Source of the DNA: Batrachochytrium dendrobatidis JAM81
Lineage: Eukaryota > Chytridiomycota > Chytridiomycetes > Rhizophydiales
Direction of reading: 5' to 3'
Assembly: GCF_000203795.2 (NCBI RefSeq)
Contig: NW_006281099.1
Coordinates: 1-64,000, forward strand
Length of the DNA stretch: 64,000 nt
Part shown: positions 22,096 through 34,686 of the stretch, piece after piece
Layout of the letters: every line of letters begins with the position of its first letter
How positions within the stretch are numbered: position 1 is the first letter of the stretch
Position numbers and translations under genes: made by a program
Notes under the pieces: generated by a model
What the model saw: only the letters and a program-made list of their open reading frames with translations
Databases searched by the model: none
Told to the model about the DNA's origin: nothing

Positions 22096-22546
22096 ATTAT
22101 TGTAACGATGTATACATCAAACACTGGCATATACTCATAACCACAACCAGTAAAGTGACACTCGAGTTGTTTACTGTAGTCAATATATACAACCCAGTTC
22201 GACTGCACATACTGGATCCAGTCTGTTGGTTGTTTCAGTTGATCTTGATTCACTTTTGATGTTCTGTCCGAGATTGACAATACAAATGTGTCAAGCTGAA
22301 CCCAAACTACGCGACTCGACTGTTTGTGTCAATTGGATCGTGATCGAGATATGCGATCATGATGTGTATTCAATCCATACCATGTATTACCAATGCAATA
22401 GTATGCGTGACCATCGTGTATCAAACAACTACGATACACACTGGACCAATCCAATACATGCACGGCTTGAACATATCACACAATCAAACATGAATACACC
22501 ACATTAAAAATACGTATAGTAGCAGTTTGTCTATAATGAATTGTAT

Positions 22547-24203
22547 TCAGTCAAGTTTATCGTGAGTCGTTGTGTGACTTTTGACAGTGTGGTGAGTGTT
22601 TTCAGGCACAACTACTTGATCAGTTGTAGTTGTTGGTTTCCTTCTGCGAATAAATGTGCCACTTGAACCTGAAGTACTTGGTTGTTCAGGCAATCTAATA
22701 GTATGCATCAAATTCATGATCAGTATATCAATTGACACATCCACACATCAATATCAAACAACTTACTGTGATGGTGACCAGAGCACTCGATAATGGTCCG
22801 AAATAATAGGATATCCATCAGTCAAGACTTCACATCCACATCCAGGACCAAACCCAATGCGTGCATTTTGTCGATCAAATGTCAATCCAAGGCGGCTCAT
22901 AAATGATGCACCAAGAACTGCATGATCATTTGAATCAGCTTTTACAGCAAACACCACTATAATTCAACATGTATATCAGTCAGATTAATCAAACAACACA
23001 CATTGCATACAATTGTCAAATATTTACAATTTTTAAAATCGACTTTCTGTATATAGTCTCTAGGACCCAGTTTGATTGTTACAATGGAATCGCGATTTTC
23101 ATCAGTTACGGGGGTTTCAGCAAACATTGTAATTGTAAGCGTCGGCAGCTTGTTCCACTTGATAAACATAATGGCTTCGGGCATTAGATGGTGTCTCCAA
23201 AATATGTCATTAAAATCTTGTCTGTTGAGGAAATCGATTCTATACACATTATATTTGACAGTGATCGCATCACTATCAGCAATAGCATCAACCAACGCTT
23301 TCACGATTGTTTCAGGGAAACTCATATATAAAAAACATGTTTCCACAGTAGAGTACAAAATACGTCCATTTTCCATCCTTTTTTGGAATTCCTCGGGTAG
23401 ATCCACTTGTTTGTCATTGACTAGTACACTCTTGATGTTGACAGTATGACGATCGTCTGATGGTGACTCTACCCATGCAATACTTTTTCCATTCGTTCCG
23501 CATTTTGCAGCTACGTCCGTGTTTCCTATATTGATGAAGCTTTCTGAAGTCATATCATACGGACATAGTTGAAGACTAACCTCGTTATTAGGAATGACAT
23601 CATTGTTGTACAAAATATCCATCGCAGTGGTTTTTGAATGATGATTTGACAACGAGGTATAGCCAAACCCAAATATTCCTTGCTTGAGTGTTCCACCAAT
23701 ACCAACTGAATCTGCCGATAGTTTTTTAACTGCTAGTATTGGTAAACTTGTGTCAGTTATCCTGGTACCTGGAATCGTCACAGCGACTGTGGGAATAACT
23801 CCATAATAATCACTGTATTTGTACTTTATAGTAATGGGTTGTCCATTTGAAATACTTTCTGGAGTCAAACCTACATCGTTGCTTGAACTGGGAAGTGGTA
23901 TGATTATATCAGAGATATCTGAATCGACTCGTAAACTCAACTATTTTAAACAAGTGTGAGATTGATTAAACGTAGTACAAACTGATATCAAACTACAATA
24001 AATGAAATGATACATACACCGACTCCATTAACATTGACTTTCATTGTGAAACATTGGCCAATGTCACTACCCAATTGAACAGGTGATCGTTTTGATAGCC
24101 TATTGCTTGATTGACTGGTAGTTCCAATTGGTGAGTGTAATGAAACTCGAACTGCAGAAACCGCTTGCAACGCAAGTAGAATGCATTCTAGAGTAATCAA
24201 CAT
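22547..24203 (-). CDS. Pepsin-like (A1) secreted protein lacking one catalytic Asp
   Basis: Four exons: 24203-24018, 23940-23028, 22956-22767 and 22694-22547, giving 478 residues; all phases match. The start at 24203 opens the signal peptide MLITLECILLALQAVSA. The A1 peptidase fold is visible: first active-site region LRVDSDISDIIIP (family DTGSSD, so the Asp is kept but the triad is altered), flap-like YKYSDYYG, TLKQGIFGFGY, and the C-terminal VLGASFMSRLGLTFD. The second active-site region reads ILYSTVETCFLYM, where the family has DTGT, so the second Asp is missing. It is therefore probably not an active protease and may bind peptide or act as a decoy (inference). A Thr/Ser-rich tail follows. 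Confidence 0.75.
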
Positions 24204-25523
24204 TGTATCAAGTAGTGTGATGAGTGTCGTGAATCTGGTACATGACTGCCGTTTTATAACGACGGCAGCTTCAAGGGTGACAATCAGCAATTTTCAAATG
24301 AATGATCAGAAAAAGCCAAAGCACCATGCAGGGTGAGCAAAGCCGAAAACACCCTGTAGGGTGAATCAATATACAAGCATCACTGTTGGTGTATGATCAA
24401 CCTCGGTAATATTCTGGAATGATCTCTCCAATTGTGGTCATGTATCCAGTGATCAGATAGTGTCAGATTGTCACCTTGATTATGGATAATTATCATCACA
24501 TATACAATCCATTACTACAACATATACTGTCATTGTGTACCAAATACATGACTGATTGTTCAATTGGTCATGTATTTGAAATACTCGGACACAACAGCAT
24601 CAAACAACCTGTTATTGCAGTATTTCAAAACCATGACTTTTCCATTGGTATGACTGCACAGTCATTTTAGGTCAATGTAGACTGTATACATCAAACACTG
24701 CTGATTGTGTCACAACATGATCAACATCAGACTCGGTAAGCTGTCGCCGCTACACCGAATGAGTGATGTTGTACTATAATTGAATTGGAGATTGGCAGGT
24801 CGTTCAACAAACTGGCCGTGTCAACAGGTCAGATTGTCATCGTATACATGAACCACAATGGATGATAATGTCATTCAAATCAGCACACAATCTACTGATA
24901 TATGCAAAACAACACCACCAATACAATACAAATCAAACTTTTAAACACATGATACACACTGATGGTGATGGTTGCTGACAGTCATATTGCAGTGTACATG
25001 TCCACTAGTGTCCACTGTCATGTCGATTGTTGCTATCCGTGACATCCAACTAGATCACAATCAATGTCTAACAAATACAACACAGTAAACTAGCCACGAG
25101 TATCCAAGAGTATGTCAATTGATGTGATCTACCAAAACAGCATAGTATTGACTGTTTTGTTAAAGTGAATTCAATCAAGACACTCCAGTATCTCGAGTAG
25201 AAATATCAGATTTACTCACCTTTGTAGTGAATCCGCAACAAATCGCACAGATTAGAAACAAAGTTTGAACAAATCGAAATGGCTCAAATTTACAACTGAA
25301 ACCAAAATGGTATACAATCGCATTCATGTAGAGTTGAACACTATCTTGCAGTGATTGACTGTTGGTTTGGAATAAACAATGTTGAATATTGGTTGTAGTT
25401 TTGTACTGGACATTGACTGTTGATTCAATATACATTATGAATTATTATAAACAGTGTCAGTGATATGATGCTCACAAACTATGATTTAAACTGAAATAGT
25501 CTTGAATCAGCGTTTGTCGTTTC
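24204..25523. other. Intergenic DNA, no firm gene
   Basis: No intact gene is supported. On the minus strand 25435-25208 could be a first exon with one membrane segment (FVQTLFLICAICCGF) followed by a GTGAGT donor, but no partner exon was found. A GGGTG repeat occurs at 24323-24364 (CAGGGTGAGCAAAGCC / TAGGGTGAATC). The rest is AT-rich. Confidence 0.4.
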
Positions 25524-27087
25524 TGTTGTATTCTGAATCACGGATACGATCGCAATCTAGTTCAACAACAATCATGACACATGTCAGTAATGCAACTGTT
25601 TATTACACACCAACACTGTTATTTGGTGGTCCATTTATGTCAATACGACTGCAAGTTGTTGTTATATCACGTATTCTGAGCATGATTTTGATATTACGCA
25701 TCCAGTTCCATCACATTGTTGTTAACCCATCATTTTAATGCTGTATATTATCATAATCATAATCATGGACATCAATATGTAATTTCACGTATAATATTAC
25801 AACCATGCATGTCGTTGGTTGCATCATCACTACTAGTGTACAATACAATACACTGCATGTATGTTGGCATGTGTTGTACCAAGTTGATTGCATTGCTACA
25901 ATGTGGCATGCTCCAACCTGTTTGAATGACTGTTGTGCAACATATTGATATTGACCACATGTGATACTGGTCACCAACAAAGTGATCAGCGGTATTCGAT
26001 CGTATCATTCAATTGATCATCCAATCTCATAATCAATGCATTTCAACATACTCCACTGCATGTACTGGATCATGACAACAACATATACAATACATATCAA
26101 CTGATACAATCATCAACCATTGCATGATTTCAGTTGCCAATCAAGTCGATATTATGATATTGTTCAATGTCAAGTATACAACCAAATCAACAAGACACAG
26201 TTCAAACTGATCCAATATTGTATCATTGTAAGCATACATTTTGATTGTCAATACCATGGCAAATGGTCGATAACAGATCAATCGCCAATGTGGACACTTG
26301 TTGATCGGACTCGTAATCATATCAATCATGGGATCAACGTTTCAGTTATACTCATTATTGAACAACTCTGTACATGCGTATATCATGTATATGCATATCG
26401 ACACCAGGTGAGTTGAATGTCAATCATTTGATCAATATCAATCATGACTTGACGGATTGATGATTACATGCATTGTGCAAGCTGGTTGTTTAGTCAATGT
26501 GATATTTTGAACCGATCATCACTGTATACCATACTCGCAAACATTGTAAACTCTAAACTACACAGTCAATATTGGTCATGACATGATCAGCAAGCAATGA
26601 TGCCTGTAAATATGTTGACCATCCAATACATGAATGACCGACATTCCATCGTCATACTTGGTCTGTACTTGATCGTTTGTGGCTTATTGTGGCTTATTAG
26701 TTAGGGCTAGACTGAAAACCAGTGCAAAGCTACACAATCGATTAATCATGGTATTTGAATGCACAGTCAAGCAGTAGCTAATCAAGATTGCACACGATAT
26801 AAAGGGATCCTCCTTTTCATTACTTCGGTATTGATAGCAATAAACCAACATCAACCTTGACAACAACACAAATTCCTTAGGACGGCACTCAAGGAACATG
26901 CTTTTAATACTATCCGTTCAGTAGCAGGTATAAATACGATCCAAACCCTACTTGCTGAATAACAACCATATACAACTTGTTTGACCAAACCAGTATAATG
27001 AAGCTCGCAGTTGTCGTATTTGCATCAATCCTGGCTGTCTGCTCGGTCACTATTGCTAGTCCAGTCATCCCCAGCTCGACTACAAGT
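25524..27087 (+). repeat. 1.56 kb direct duplication, copy 2 (promoter plus signal peptide)
   Basis: Near-identical to 2979-4543. The junction at 25524 (TGTTGTATTCTGAATC) is sharp against unrelated sequence. The copy ends just after the signal-peptide codons of the gene at 26998; beyond that the two genes encode different mature proteins. Confidence 0.85.
26908..26997 (+). promoter_or_regulatory. Shared promoter of the MKLAV secreted family, copy 2
   Basis: TATA box TATAAATA at 26929-26936, 69 bases before the ATG at 26998. Nearly identical to 4364-4453. Confidence 0.6.
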
Positions 27088-27944
27088 GCTTATCCTAGCA
27101 CTTCAACATTTACTGATTTAGATGTAGATTCAGTTTATTGTGAAGGATTTTCAAGCAAACCTAAGAAGTTGATCAAGAAATATGCGACAGTGAAGCGTGG
27201 TGCCGACACAGCAGAGAAAGATTTTAGGTCCGCATCAATGGCAGTTGATTCTCAAAAGGAATTAGTAAAGCATCTGAGTAAAAAAGTTAAGCTTTTAAAA
27301 GCTAAACGTTTGTCAAAAAATGATGATTCAAGCTATAGCGAGACTGTAATCGAGCTTCGAAAAATGCGTCGAGACCTTGTGGATCTCGAAAAGCAGCGAG
27401 AGATATGTGACGACGAATACTCTGTTTGGCGTCGAAAGTTGTATTCAGCCGAAAAAAACTCACAGGATACTTTTTTGATGATAGTTTTAGTCTTCACAAC
27501 ACAATTAGTACATATATGAGGAGACTTCAAGCAAATTACATGATTATGGATTGCATTCATCAATTCTATACTGGAATACCGAATCGATTATCAGAATCCA
27601 TGTATGCCTCTATTAGTGGAATGCAGGGTCCATCACAACAAGATTTTGAAAACTCACCACCATCATATGACGTTGTAATGAATAATCCTAAACATTATAA
27701 AGTGACTCTACAAGGTACTGATCCTGAACTTCCATCATATGACAAAATAATGCAGAACCTAGAGAATTTTCCCAAGGTTTTGGAAGATCCTGATGTTACT
27801 CAGCCGTCATTAGTAGAAACATCTGCAGTTCATCCCACTCAAACATCTTCTAGTGTTCCACCCAGTCAACACACAGCTTCATCCACTTTACAGAGAGTTT
27901 CATCCACTCTACGGAGAGCTAAGTCATTCTTGAGTCGACACTAA
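26998..27944 (+). pseudogene. Secreted coiled-coil protein with a frameshift
   Basis: The frame opens at 26998 with the signal peptide MKLAVVVFASILAVCSVTIA and a charged helical region (KELVKHLSKKVKLLKAK, LRKMRRDLVDLEKQREI). It runs into a stop at 27519. Before that, a second frame takes over and stays open from about 27440 to the stop at 27944. The change of frame falls between 27440 and 27485, where there is a run of seven A (27452-27458) and one of six T (27472-27477); a one-base slip in either would join the halves. No intron joins them. The second half contains a PPxY motif (SPPSYDVVM) and a Ser/Thr-rich end. A sequencing error in the run would make this an intact gene; otherwise it is a pseudogene. 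Confidence 0.65.
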
Positions 27945-28929
27945 AATGAAGATCGCGAATTATCGATTCAAGTGCTAATCCAAACTGGCTCTAATCTAAT
28001 CGACTGTCATTCTACAACCGCATTACTGATTCAGCTTGTAATAAATACACTACATTACAATACAATGCATTGAACACACATGTGTTGAATTTGATCATTC
28101 CAGTCTTGATCAACATGCTTGCTGATATCATTGTACTTTGACACTTGTATTTTAAATACAATTGGTTATATATTGTATGCCTGTACAAATCAATGATCCT
28201 GACATGCATGTGTTTTGTTGATATAATATCAGTTGACAAGTCGTATTTACACATCATGTATCAAGTAGAATACCGAGATTAACAAAATAGTTGTGTTGAT
28301 ATCAGATCTGATCAACTCGACCAGTTTGACTCGTTCAAAAATGACGAGTCATTGGTATACTCGCTGTAATATACCATATTACACTGTTGACATCGCGCAT
28401 CCAATGACAATGCAATGTATCAACTCACTCGATATGGTTGGTATCGATCGTTGCAGTCGTCGAGTGTCGTCATTGCTCATACATTACCAGTTGTGTGTGA
28501 TTGACATTGATCATCATGACATGTGCTCAAATGCAACATATCAACATACACCATGACATGTGTGATCCACTACAACAATTACAATCGACTGTGTATGCTA
28601 ATTGTTGATCAATACTCGAGTTTACTGGTATTTTTGGTTGAATACTTGATACGACTCTAAATACAGATTCATGAAAATATCAACCTGGTTTCATGAACCG
28701 ATTTAATTGTATACTAAAAACCCCAAAACATGCATATATGCAATAATAAACAGTTCAGGTAATGTGTCATTACTTTAAAATATTTGGCGTCTATCAAGCC
28801 AATGTCTATTCTTTGTATTTTTTCAATACCTTTCTTATTGTTTAAATTCATTAACCTATGAGCTTATAAAACCATGCATTGATGTTGAAATTAAAAATTC
28901 ATTATCAAACTGTTTTTTCTTGACCTGTT
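27945..28929. other. Intergenic DNA at the compartment border
   Basis: AT-rich, no gene or RNA recognised. The short-word repeat texture of the left compartment fades out around 28,600. Confidence 0.5.
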
Positions 28930-30602
28930 TCAAGCAATAGAATCTTCATCGGGAACGACCTGCTGATACTGCGCTGGCTTCTTTTGCCTATTATTGGAAA
29001 GTCTTTGAGCAAACCAGCACGCAATTCCAATCAAAGTTGCACAAATGGCAAAAATAAATGAATGGGACACACTATCAACTTTGAGAAGAATCAAAACAAC
29101 AATGAGGTTGAGAGGAATGCGAAAGATATTCATGACTGTAGAACGAGTATTCTCTGGAATCACTTTGCTGCGAATAGACCCTACTGATGGAAAATAAATG
29201 CCACAACAGATCTCAAATGCATTAAAGGCTATATACGTGAGTGCTTCATTGGTCGTTAAAGCTGGAAGAAAAAACACGACGGATGCAACCGAAAACACAA
29301 CTTTGGCAATAGACTCATGAGTAAACTGTTTTTGATTAAGCATTTTGAAAAATAGCGAACCAATCATAATGCAAACCATAAAGCTGGAAAATATGACACC
29401 AAAGGGAAGTTTGATGGTAGATCCAGCCAATGTTTCCAAAACAGGAGACCATAGAAACACAAAAGTGTACATGGCACTTTCAAAGCAAAACTGCATTGTT
29501 CCAACGGCAAAGATATCGGGATCGTTATAGATGATTTGAATGACTGAGAAAAACGACGGAGAGGAAGTGGATGCAGACTTGTTTCCATAGTTTTCTGTCC
29601 ATGTTAAAATGATAATAACCATGGCAAGTATCAAGACCACGATGGCAATCATAAATGGTGCAACCAGTCCAAAATAATCCACAGAAAAATTCGCAACGAT
29701 GCCTAAAAACAGTGATTGTACAGGTTTAGTTGAACATTTGGATTACAAAGTTGTGCGTCATTATTCAACCTGCCTGATATAATTGCTACCAGACCATTGA
29801 CAAAAGTCGACCAGGCAAAAGTTTCAGACAAAAGATTTTCACCAAATCCTAGTCAATGGCATTAGATTGTAGATTTCAACAAGGTTAGATCAATCACACA
29901 TGGACATCGAGAATATATTGATTTACCGCGTGAGCGATGCTCTGATATCATCCAAGACTCAAAGACAGTAAACAGCAATGAAGTGGAGATGCCTCCTAGA
30001 ACTCGTCCAAGCATGAGCATTCCAAATTCTGGAGAAAGCTTAGTGAGACAGGAAAGAGCATAAAAGACACAGAACAACACACATCCCAGTCTTCTTCCGC
30101 TGATGATAGGAGTTGATTAAACGATACAAAACATAGGGTTAGATTCTATCTAAACGTATCATTCAACATCTGTCCACAGCAATGGCGGCAACACATGAAC
30201 CAACACTCACAAACGGTCGGCAATGGAGCCCACAAACGTGCCAACAATAGCTGATGACAAAAACCCAGTGACAAACAACAAGGCAATGATATCAAGCTCA
30301 TAGTTGTAGGATTTGTAGAGCGAGTATATATAAGGTCCTTGTAACCAGTCAGAGATAAGCACTAGTCCGTAAACAAGTAGATAGTTACTTTGGAACGCAC
30401 GAAATGGGGTCCATGAACCACGGATTGGTAGGCTGAAAAAGGACCGAGGTTTAGCAGTAGTAGTAGATGCAGGATATTTGGCAGCAGGGGTAAAGAAACC
30501 TTGACTAAAGTATGAAATATAGATGCCGACTAGAATGAGCAATGCCAGACCTGCATTGTAGTAAAAGTTGCGAGATAATCCTGCAGAAATAGCAGCATCC
30601 AT
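28930..30602 (-). CDS. MFSD5-type molybdate-anion transporter
   Basis: Four exons, 30602-30211, 30099-29927, 29848-29774 and 29702-28930, encode 470 residues (human MFSD5 is about 450). Major facilitator protein predicted to carry molybdate into the cell, needed for molybdenum cofactor enzymes. Family marks: DWLQGPYIYSLYKSY, the loop GSIADRFGRR between membrane segments 2 and 3, CLTKLSPEFGMLMLGRVLGG, ESWMISEH, FESAMYTFVFLWSPVL, LPFGVIFSSFM and KVIPENTRSTVMNIFRIPLN. About twelve hydrophobic segments. Intron 3 has a GC donor (CAG|GCAGGT); all other introns are GT..AG. First gene of the conserved compartment. Confidence 0.88.
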
Positions 30603-30791
30603 GCTAGTAATCAGTTCAACTCTTTCAGTAAAACTAGAGCTAACAATTTGAAAGCAATGTGCAAGGAAAGCAAGACTATGAAATCACAAGATGGTTGAGG
30701 CGGGATTGGAGTACAATGCATCACAGACTACTTGTTAAATTGTAGCTGCTGAAATCCAGTGCTTTAACAAGACTTGCTATCTATGATAATC

Positions 30792-30808
30792 AACGTACTG
30801 TATTCCCT
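30792..30808 (+). repeat. Left flanking direct repeat of the foldback element
   Basis: AACGTACTGTATTCCCT, directly outside the element; matches 31574-31590 at 16 of 17 bases. Best read as a target-site duplication. Confidence 0.75.
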
Positions 30809-31573
30809 TGTTGTAGTCCATTATGTGATTCGTAGTGGACTACAGCAACAGAAGATCTCCATATAAATCTTTTTAAAGTTAAAACTCGGACACAACAAAG
30901 GTACGCATCCTCCAGATCATATATAGTATATACAATCGAACATAAATAAAGTACCCTAAGGTACTTTTTACACTAATAAATCATTACCGTCTTTTTTTAT
31001 TTCATAATTTCGCATCGAAAATAAACGATCTTTTAATTGTTATAATTAATTAAAAGATCGTTTATTTCTGACAAAGTCTGTGTATAACCATTTATCTCTC
31101 AAAGACTTTAAATAAATGTTCTGAAAGTGTAAATGGTTATACGCAAACTTTCACTGTCAAAAATAAAATTCCTCCGGGTTTCCGGGCTTTCGGGTTTCAA
31201 GTTTTCCCGCAAATCTATATTTCAGTTAAATTTTGCGTATAACCATTGTACACTTTCAGAACCATTTATTTGATAGTATTTGAGAGATAAATGGTTATAC
31301 ACAGACTTTGTCAGAAATAAACAATCTTTTAATTAATTATAACAATTAAAAGATCGTTTATTTTCGATGCGAAAATATGAAATAAAAAAAGACGGTAATG
31401 ATTTATTAGTGTAAAAAGTACCTTAGGGTACTTTATTTATGTTCGATTGTATATACTATATATGATTTGGAGGATGCGTACCTTTGTTGTGTCCGAGTTT
31501 TAACTTTAAAAAGATTTATATGGAGATCCCCTGCTGTTGTAGTCCACTACGAATCACATAATGGACTACAACA
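30809..31573. mobile_element. Foldback / MITE-like element with ~350 bp inverted arms
   Basis: 765 bases. Arms 30809-31156 and 31223-31573 are inverted copies with only a few differences; the ~66-base middle is a CCGGG-rich spacer. The ends are TGTTGTAGTCC...GGACTACAACA, i.e. TG...CA. Each end folds on itself (TGTTGTAGTCCA with TGGACTACAGCAACA), and each arm holds a further palindrome (left arm: ATAAACGATCTTTTAATT at 31021-31038, repeated inverted at 31048-31065). No open frame of note, so it is non-autonomous. Flanked exactly by 17-base direct repeats. The long arms recall Mutator-like or Foldback elements, but 17 bases is longer than their usual duplications. Confidence 0.85.
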
Positions 31574-31590
31574 AACGTACTGCATTCCCT
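31574..31590 (+). repeat. Right flanking direct repeat of the foldback element
   Basis: AACGTACTGCATTCCCT; one base differs from 30792-30808. Confidence 0.75.
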
Positions 31591-33430
31591 GACGTTCAAT
31601 TTCAACTCCGCCACGTATAGAAACCTTGCAATTAATTCTTATTCTTGATTGTATGAATCTTTACTGTTGTAGATAGATCCAGAGTAGCCAGCAAGTCAAA
31701 AGTATACGATCATTATAGATATCATTCTCTTGCTAAATGTGCTCCTGGTTCTACTGTCTGTTTTGTAACACAATTGCAGCCATTATTCATGATCTGTTAC
31801 TTGGATGCACTAGTGTACTACCGACAATTGCAACTTTCCATAAACTCCGACTCTACTGTTCCTATATATACAGCTCTATTCTAATTCATTATCTAAACAT
31901 ACTCTAGTCCGATATTCCTTTTATCTGAGCAAAATCAAGACTACTTGAAACTCTTCCAGTATTTATAAGCAAACCTGTCACGAATTTCATCTCTACCAAT
32001 TACTATTCCAGGTATGGCTTTGTTGCGTATATTCGACCACTTTAAAGTTGAACTTTGTAGCAGTATTCTGAATGATATCAAGATTCATTTCCTTGTTCAA
32101 CCCCACCATATACCTCATATAAACTCAGAGCCTTTGCATAGCATCACTCTGCAGGATGCAATGAGTATAAGCCTTAACCCTAGTAGTTCAACTACGGGTT
32201 AGCTCATACTTGTGAATGTCAGGGTTAGCAACCACTTTATCTATTTTTAAAAAATCAGCTCTGCTGCACACCATATTACAGTCTTGTCATTGCTTGCAAT
32301 AGGCATTGTTGGTGCATGACCGTCAGCCATGCTGAACTCGACCATGAATGGATAAATGTTTATATTTCTGCTGCGTTACATAGTAACAAGGCTTGCATTA
32401 TTCCTGGCTCTATTCCTTATTCTCAGAGCTGATACTGGTTGATACTGGCTGATATTCAATGCATGCAATATCTACTTTGTCTATCATCTTTGAAGGTCTT
32501 GGTTGTTTCTAGTAGAACTGCCATATCTACTCGTGGATATCATTCACCAATAGATTTGTGCAATTGTAGCCACAGCTTGGCTCTGGCTAGTTTTTATTTG
32601 ATAATATATCCTTTGGATAGAACTGCATGTGAATAGTAACTCGTATGCTTCAAGTCCACTCATGACTTTGTCTTGCACTCGAGATTACTGCTTATACTGT
32701 CCGGATCAAGATCACCCGCCATCCATGAATCTGTATGCATACTGTGCTACCGAACCCTATTTTATTTAAATCACGTTGGGGTCTTTAATTGTTTACTATC
32801 AGGCAATAAGAATCTGTAAATTGCCTACATGTATCCCTTATTTTTTGTATCCATCTTGCAGTCAAAGCCTCTTGCTTTGGAATAAGCAGTGACCGAGTAT
32901 TTGTTGTGCACTTTTGGAAATTGACTGCCTCGATAGATACAACGCTCATCCTATGGTACAAACTATAACTTTGAATTGAAAGGATTCCCATACGTTGTAC
33001 AATCACCAGATTCATTCATTCCAAAGATTGGATCCAACTCTTGTCAATCAAGCTTTGAACAAATGTTGGGGATCCGCTGGAATAGAAATGTGAATACTGC
33101 TTTGAATATTTACTCAGTTGCACAAAAATGGGCATAGAGCAAAAAGACCAGTGAATTTTGTACAAGTTCAAAGGGCACAATAACTGCCCAGTAAATTTAG
33201 TGGAGCCGGTACCCATTATTTCACGAGACTTGGCTGTTATGTACTGATACCCTTAATATTTCATTTTATGCGAGTATGGTTGTAAAAGTGCAGATATCTA
33301 ACCTAGTATTTGTTTAAACTACCATGTACTTCTGGGACACTGCAATAAACCCATAAAACACCAATGACCCCTATTATTGCCAAACATTTTGGTCTATTTT
33401 CAGCTCGTTCCTCTGCTAATAACATACGTC
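31591..33430. other. Intergenic DNA with decayed repeats
   Basis: No gene supported. About 32,860-33,300 (minus orientation) resembles, weakly, the dispersed repeats at 35,830-36,060, 41,750-42,130 and 52,880-53,240 (shared words such as CTCTTGCTTTGGAATAAG, TTTCATTTTATG, GTATGGTTGTAAAAG). An AGTTCAACTACGGGTTAGC stretch near 32,190 is part of no recognised element. Confidence 0.45.
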
Positions 33431-34686
33431 ATGAAGTCTATAATGAGCACCAGAGCCATTCTTGTGTCAGGAGTCCTGATCGTTGCCATAATACTGATGG
33501 TGCTTTCATTCACTGAAGTATCACATATCGAAAACATTCTGTCAATGGTGCAAAAAGGTGGCTCATTAAGTACAGTTCATGCACCTATGGATTTGGATGT
33601 AACCGACTTTTCCAAGTGTCTTGCAAGCACCAGTGATTATGATAGATCAGAAGTCTGCTGGACCAAATTCAAATTGAAGCAAGTGCGCAAGATGCTAGAT
33701 CAAATGGACGCCATGCCACGTCATGAGACCATGCACTTTACATCACTTAATGTAAGTTTATTAGGTGCTACCCTTTACTTTGCGATATTCGTGGTATTGG
33801 TTTTATATATGGAGATATTGTATTGGTGTGTAACCTCGTCTGATATCAAATGTCGACATCTTTAGAATCATTCCCCTCATCAGCTGCTTGTGCCTACCCA
33901 TCAGTGTGACGCTCTTAAAATTCAACGGTAAATACCTGTACTACTTTTTATATTTCCATCAGTTTGTTTTCTTGCTAACACGCATGCATCTACACTGCAT
34001 CTAGATTTGGTCCAAATGCGTACTCTGATAATCCCAAGGGCAGACACCCCGATGGTCCAAAATGGATGTGTCCAGAATATTTGGTTACTCCTGACGACAG
34101 TCCGTGCATCATCTTTTCTATTGGAAGCCATGGCGAATTCCAGTTTGAAGAATCAATTCACAAGTTTGTCGGTGACAAATGCAAGGTAAATCATTTATAC
34201 CGTTTATGTTTTTTCAGGTTGGCTTGTGTACGCCCAATGTGTTATTCACTGTCCATTTTCTAGATTTACACTTTTGACTGCACTGGTACATGGAGCAACC
34301 CGACTACCGAGTTTCATCCGTGGTGTATTTCTGATGAAAACAAGGTCGTTGATGGCAAGATATTCAAGACTCTTTCTAATATGATGAAAGATGTTGGTGT
34401 TAGCACCATTCATCTATTCAAAATTGATGTAGAAGGATACGAATTCCAGACACTCCGAACTCTTGAAAAAGAGCCCAGTGATGCTCTTCCCAAGCAGATT
34501 CTTGTTGAAGTGCATTTCGGTGCGCCATTTAGTTATTCAGACCTTGATACAAGGGTTGATTCGTGGTTAAAGCCAGCAACCACTTTTTACCGAGCCATTG
34601 ATAAGCTTGGATACAGTATTGCGTTGCGTGAACGAAACCCTACTAGTGAATGTTGTGCAGAATACATTCTGATCAAAGAGCCCTGA
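33431..34686 (+). CDS. METTL24-like membrane-anchored methyltransferase
   Basis: Four exons, 33431-33751, 33866-33927, 34005-34185 and 34264-34686, give 328 residues with all phases matching. The N-terminus has one membrane anchor (residues ~8-28, ILVSGVLIVAIILMVLSF), suggesting a type II Golgi/ER protein. The rest fits the METTL24-type methyltransferase domain (Pfam Methyltransf_22): CIIFSIGSHGEFQFEESI, then IYTFDCTGTW, and the FKIDVEGYEF motif found in FkbM-like enzymes, ending in FRAIDKLGY-like and ECCAEYILIK segments. The substrate is unknown. A downstream second ATG at residue 5 is possible but would not change the anchor. Confidence 0.78.

Noticed and set aside
32014..33216. Short frames near the foldback element that might encode a transposase
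   Set aside because: None has a DDE-like or zinc-finger pattern, and they lie outside the element's ends.
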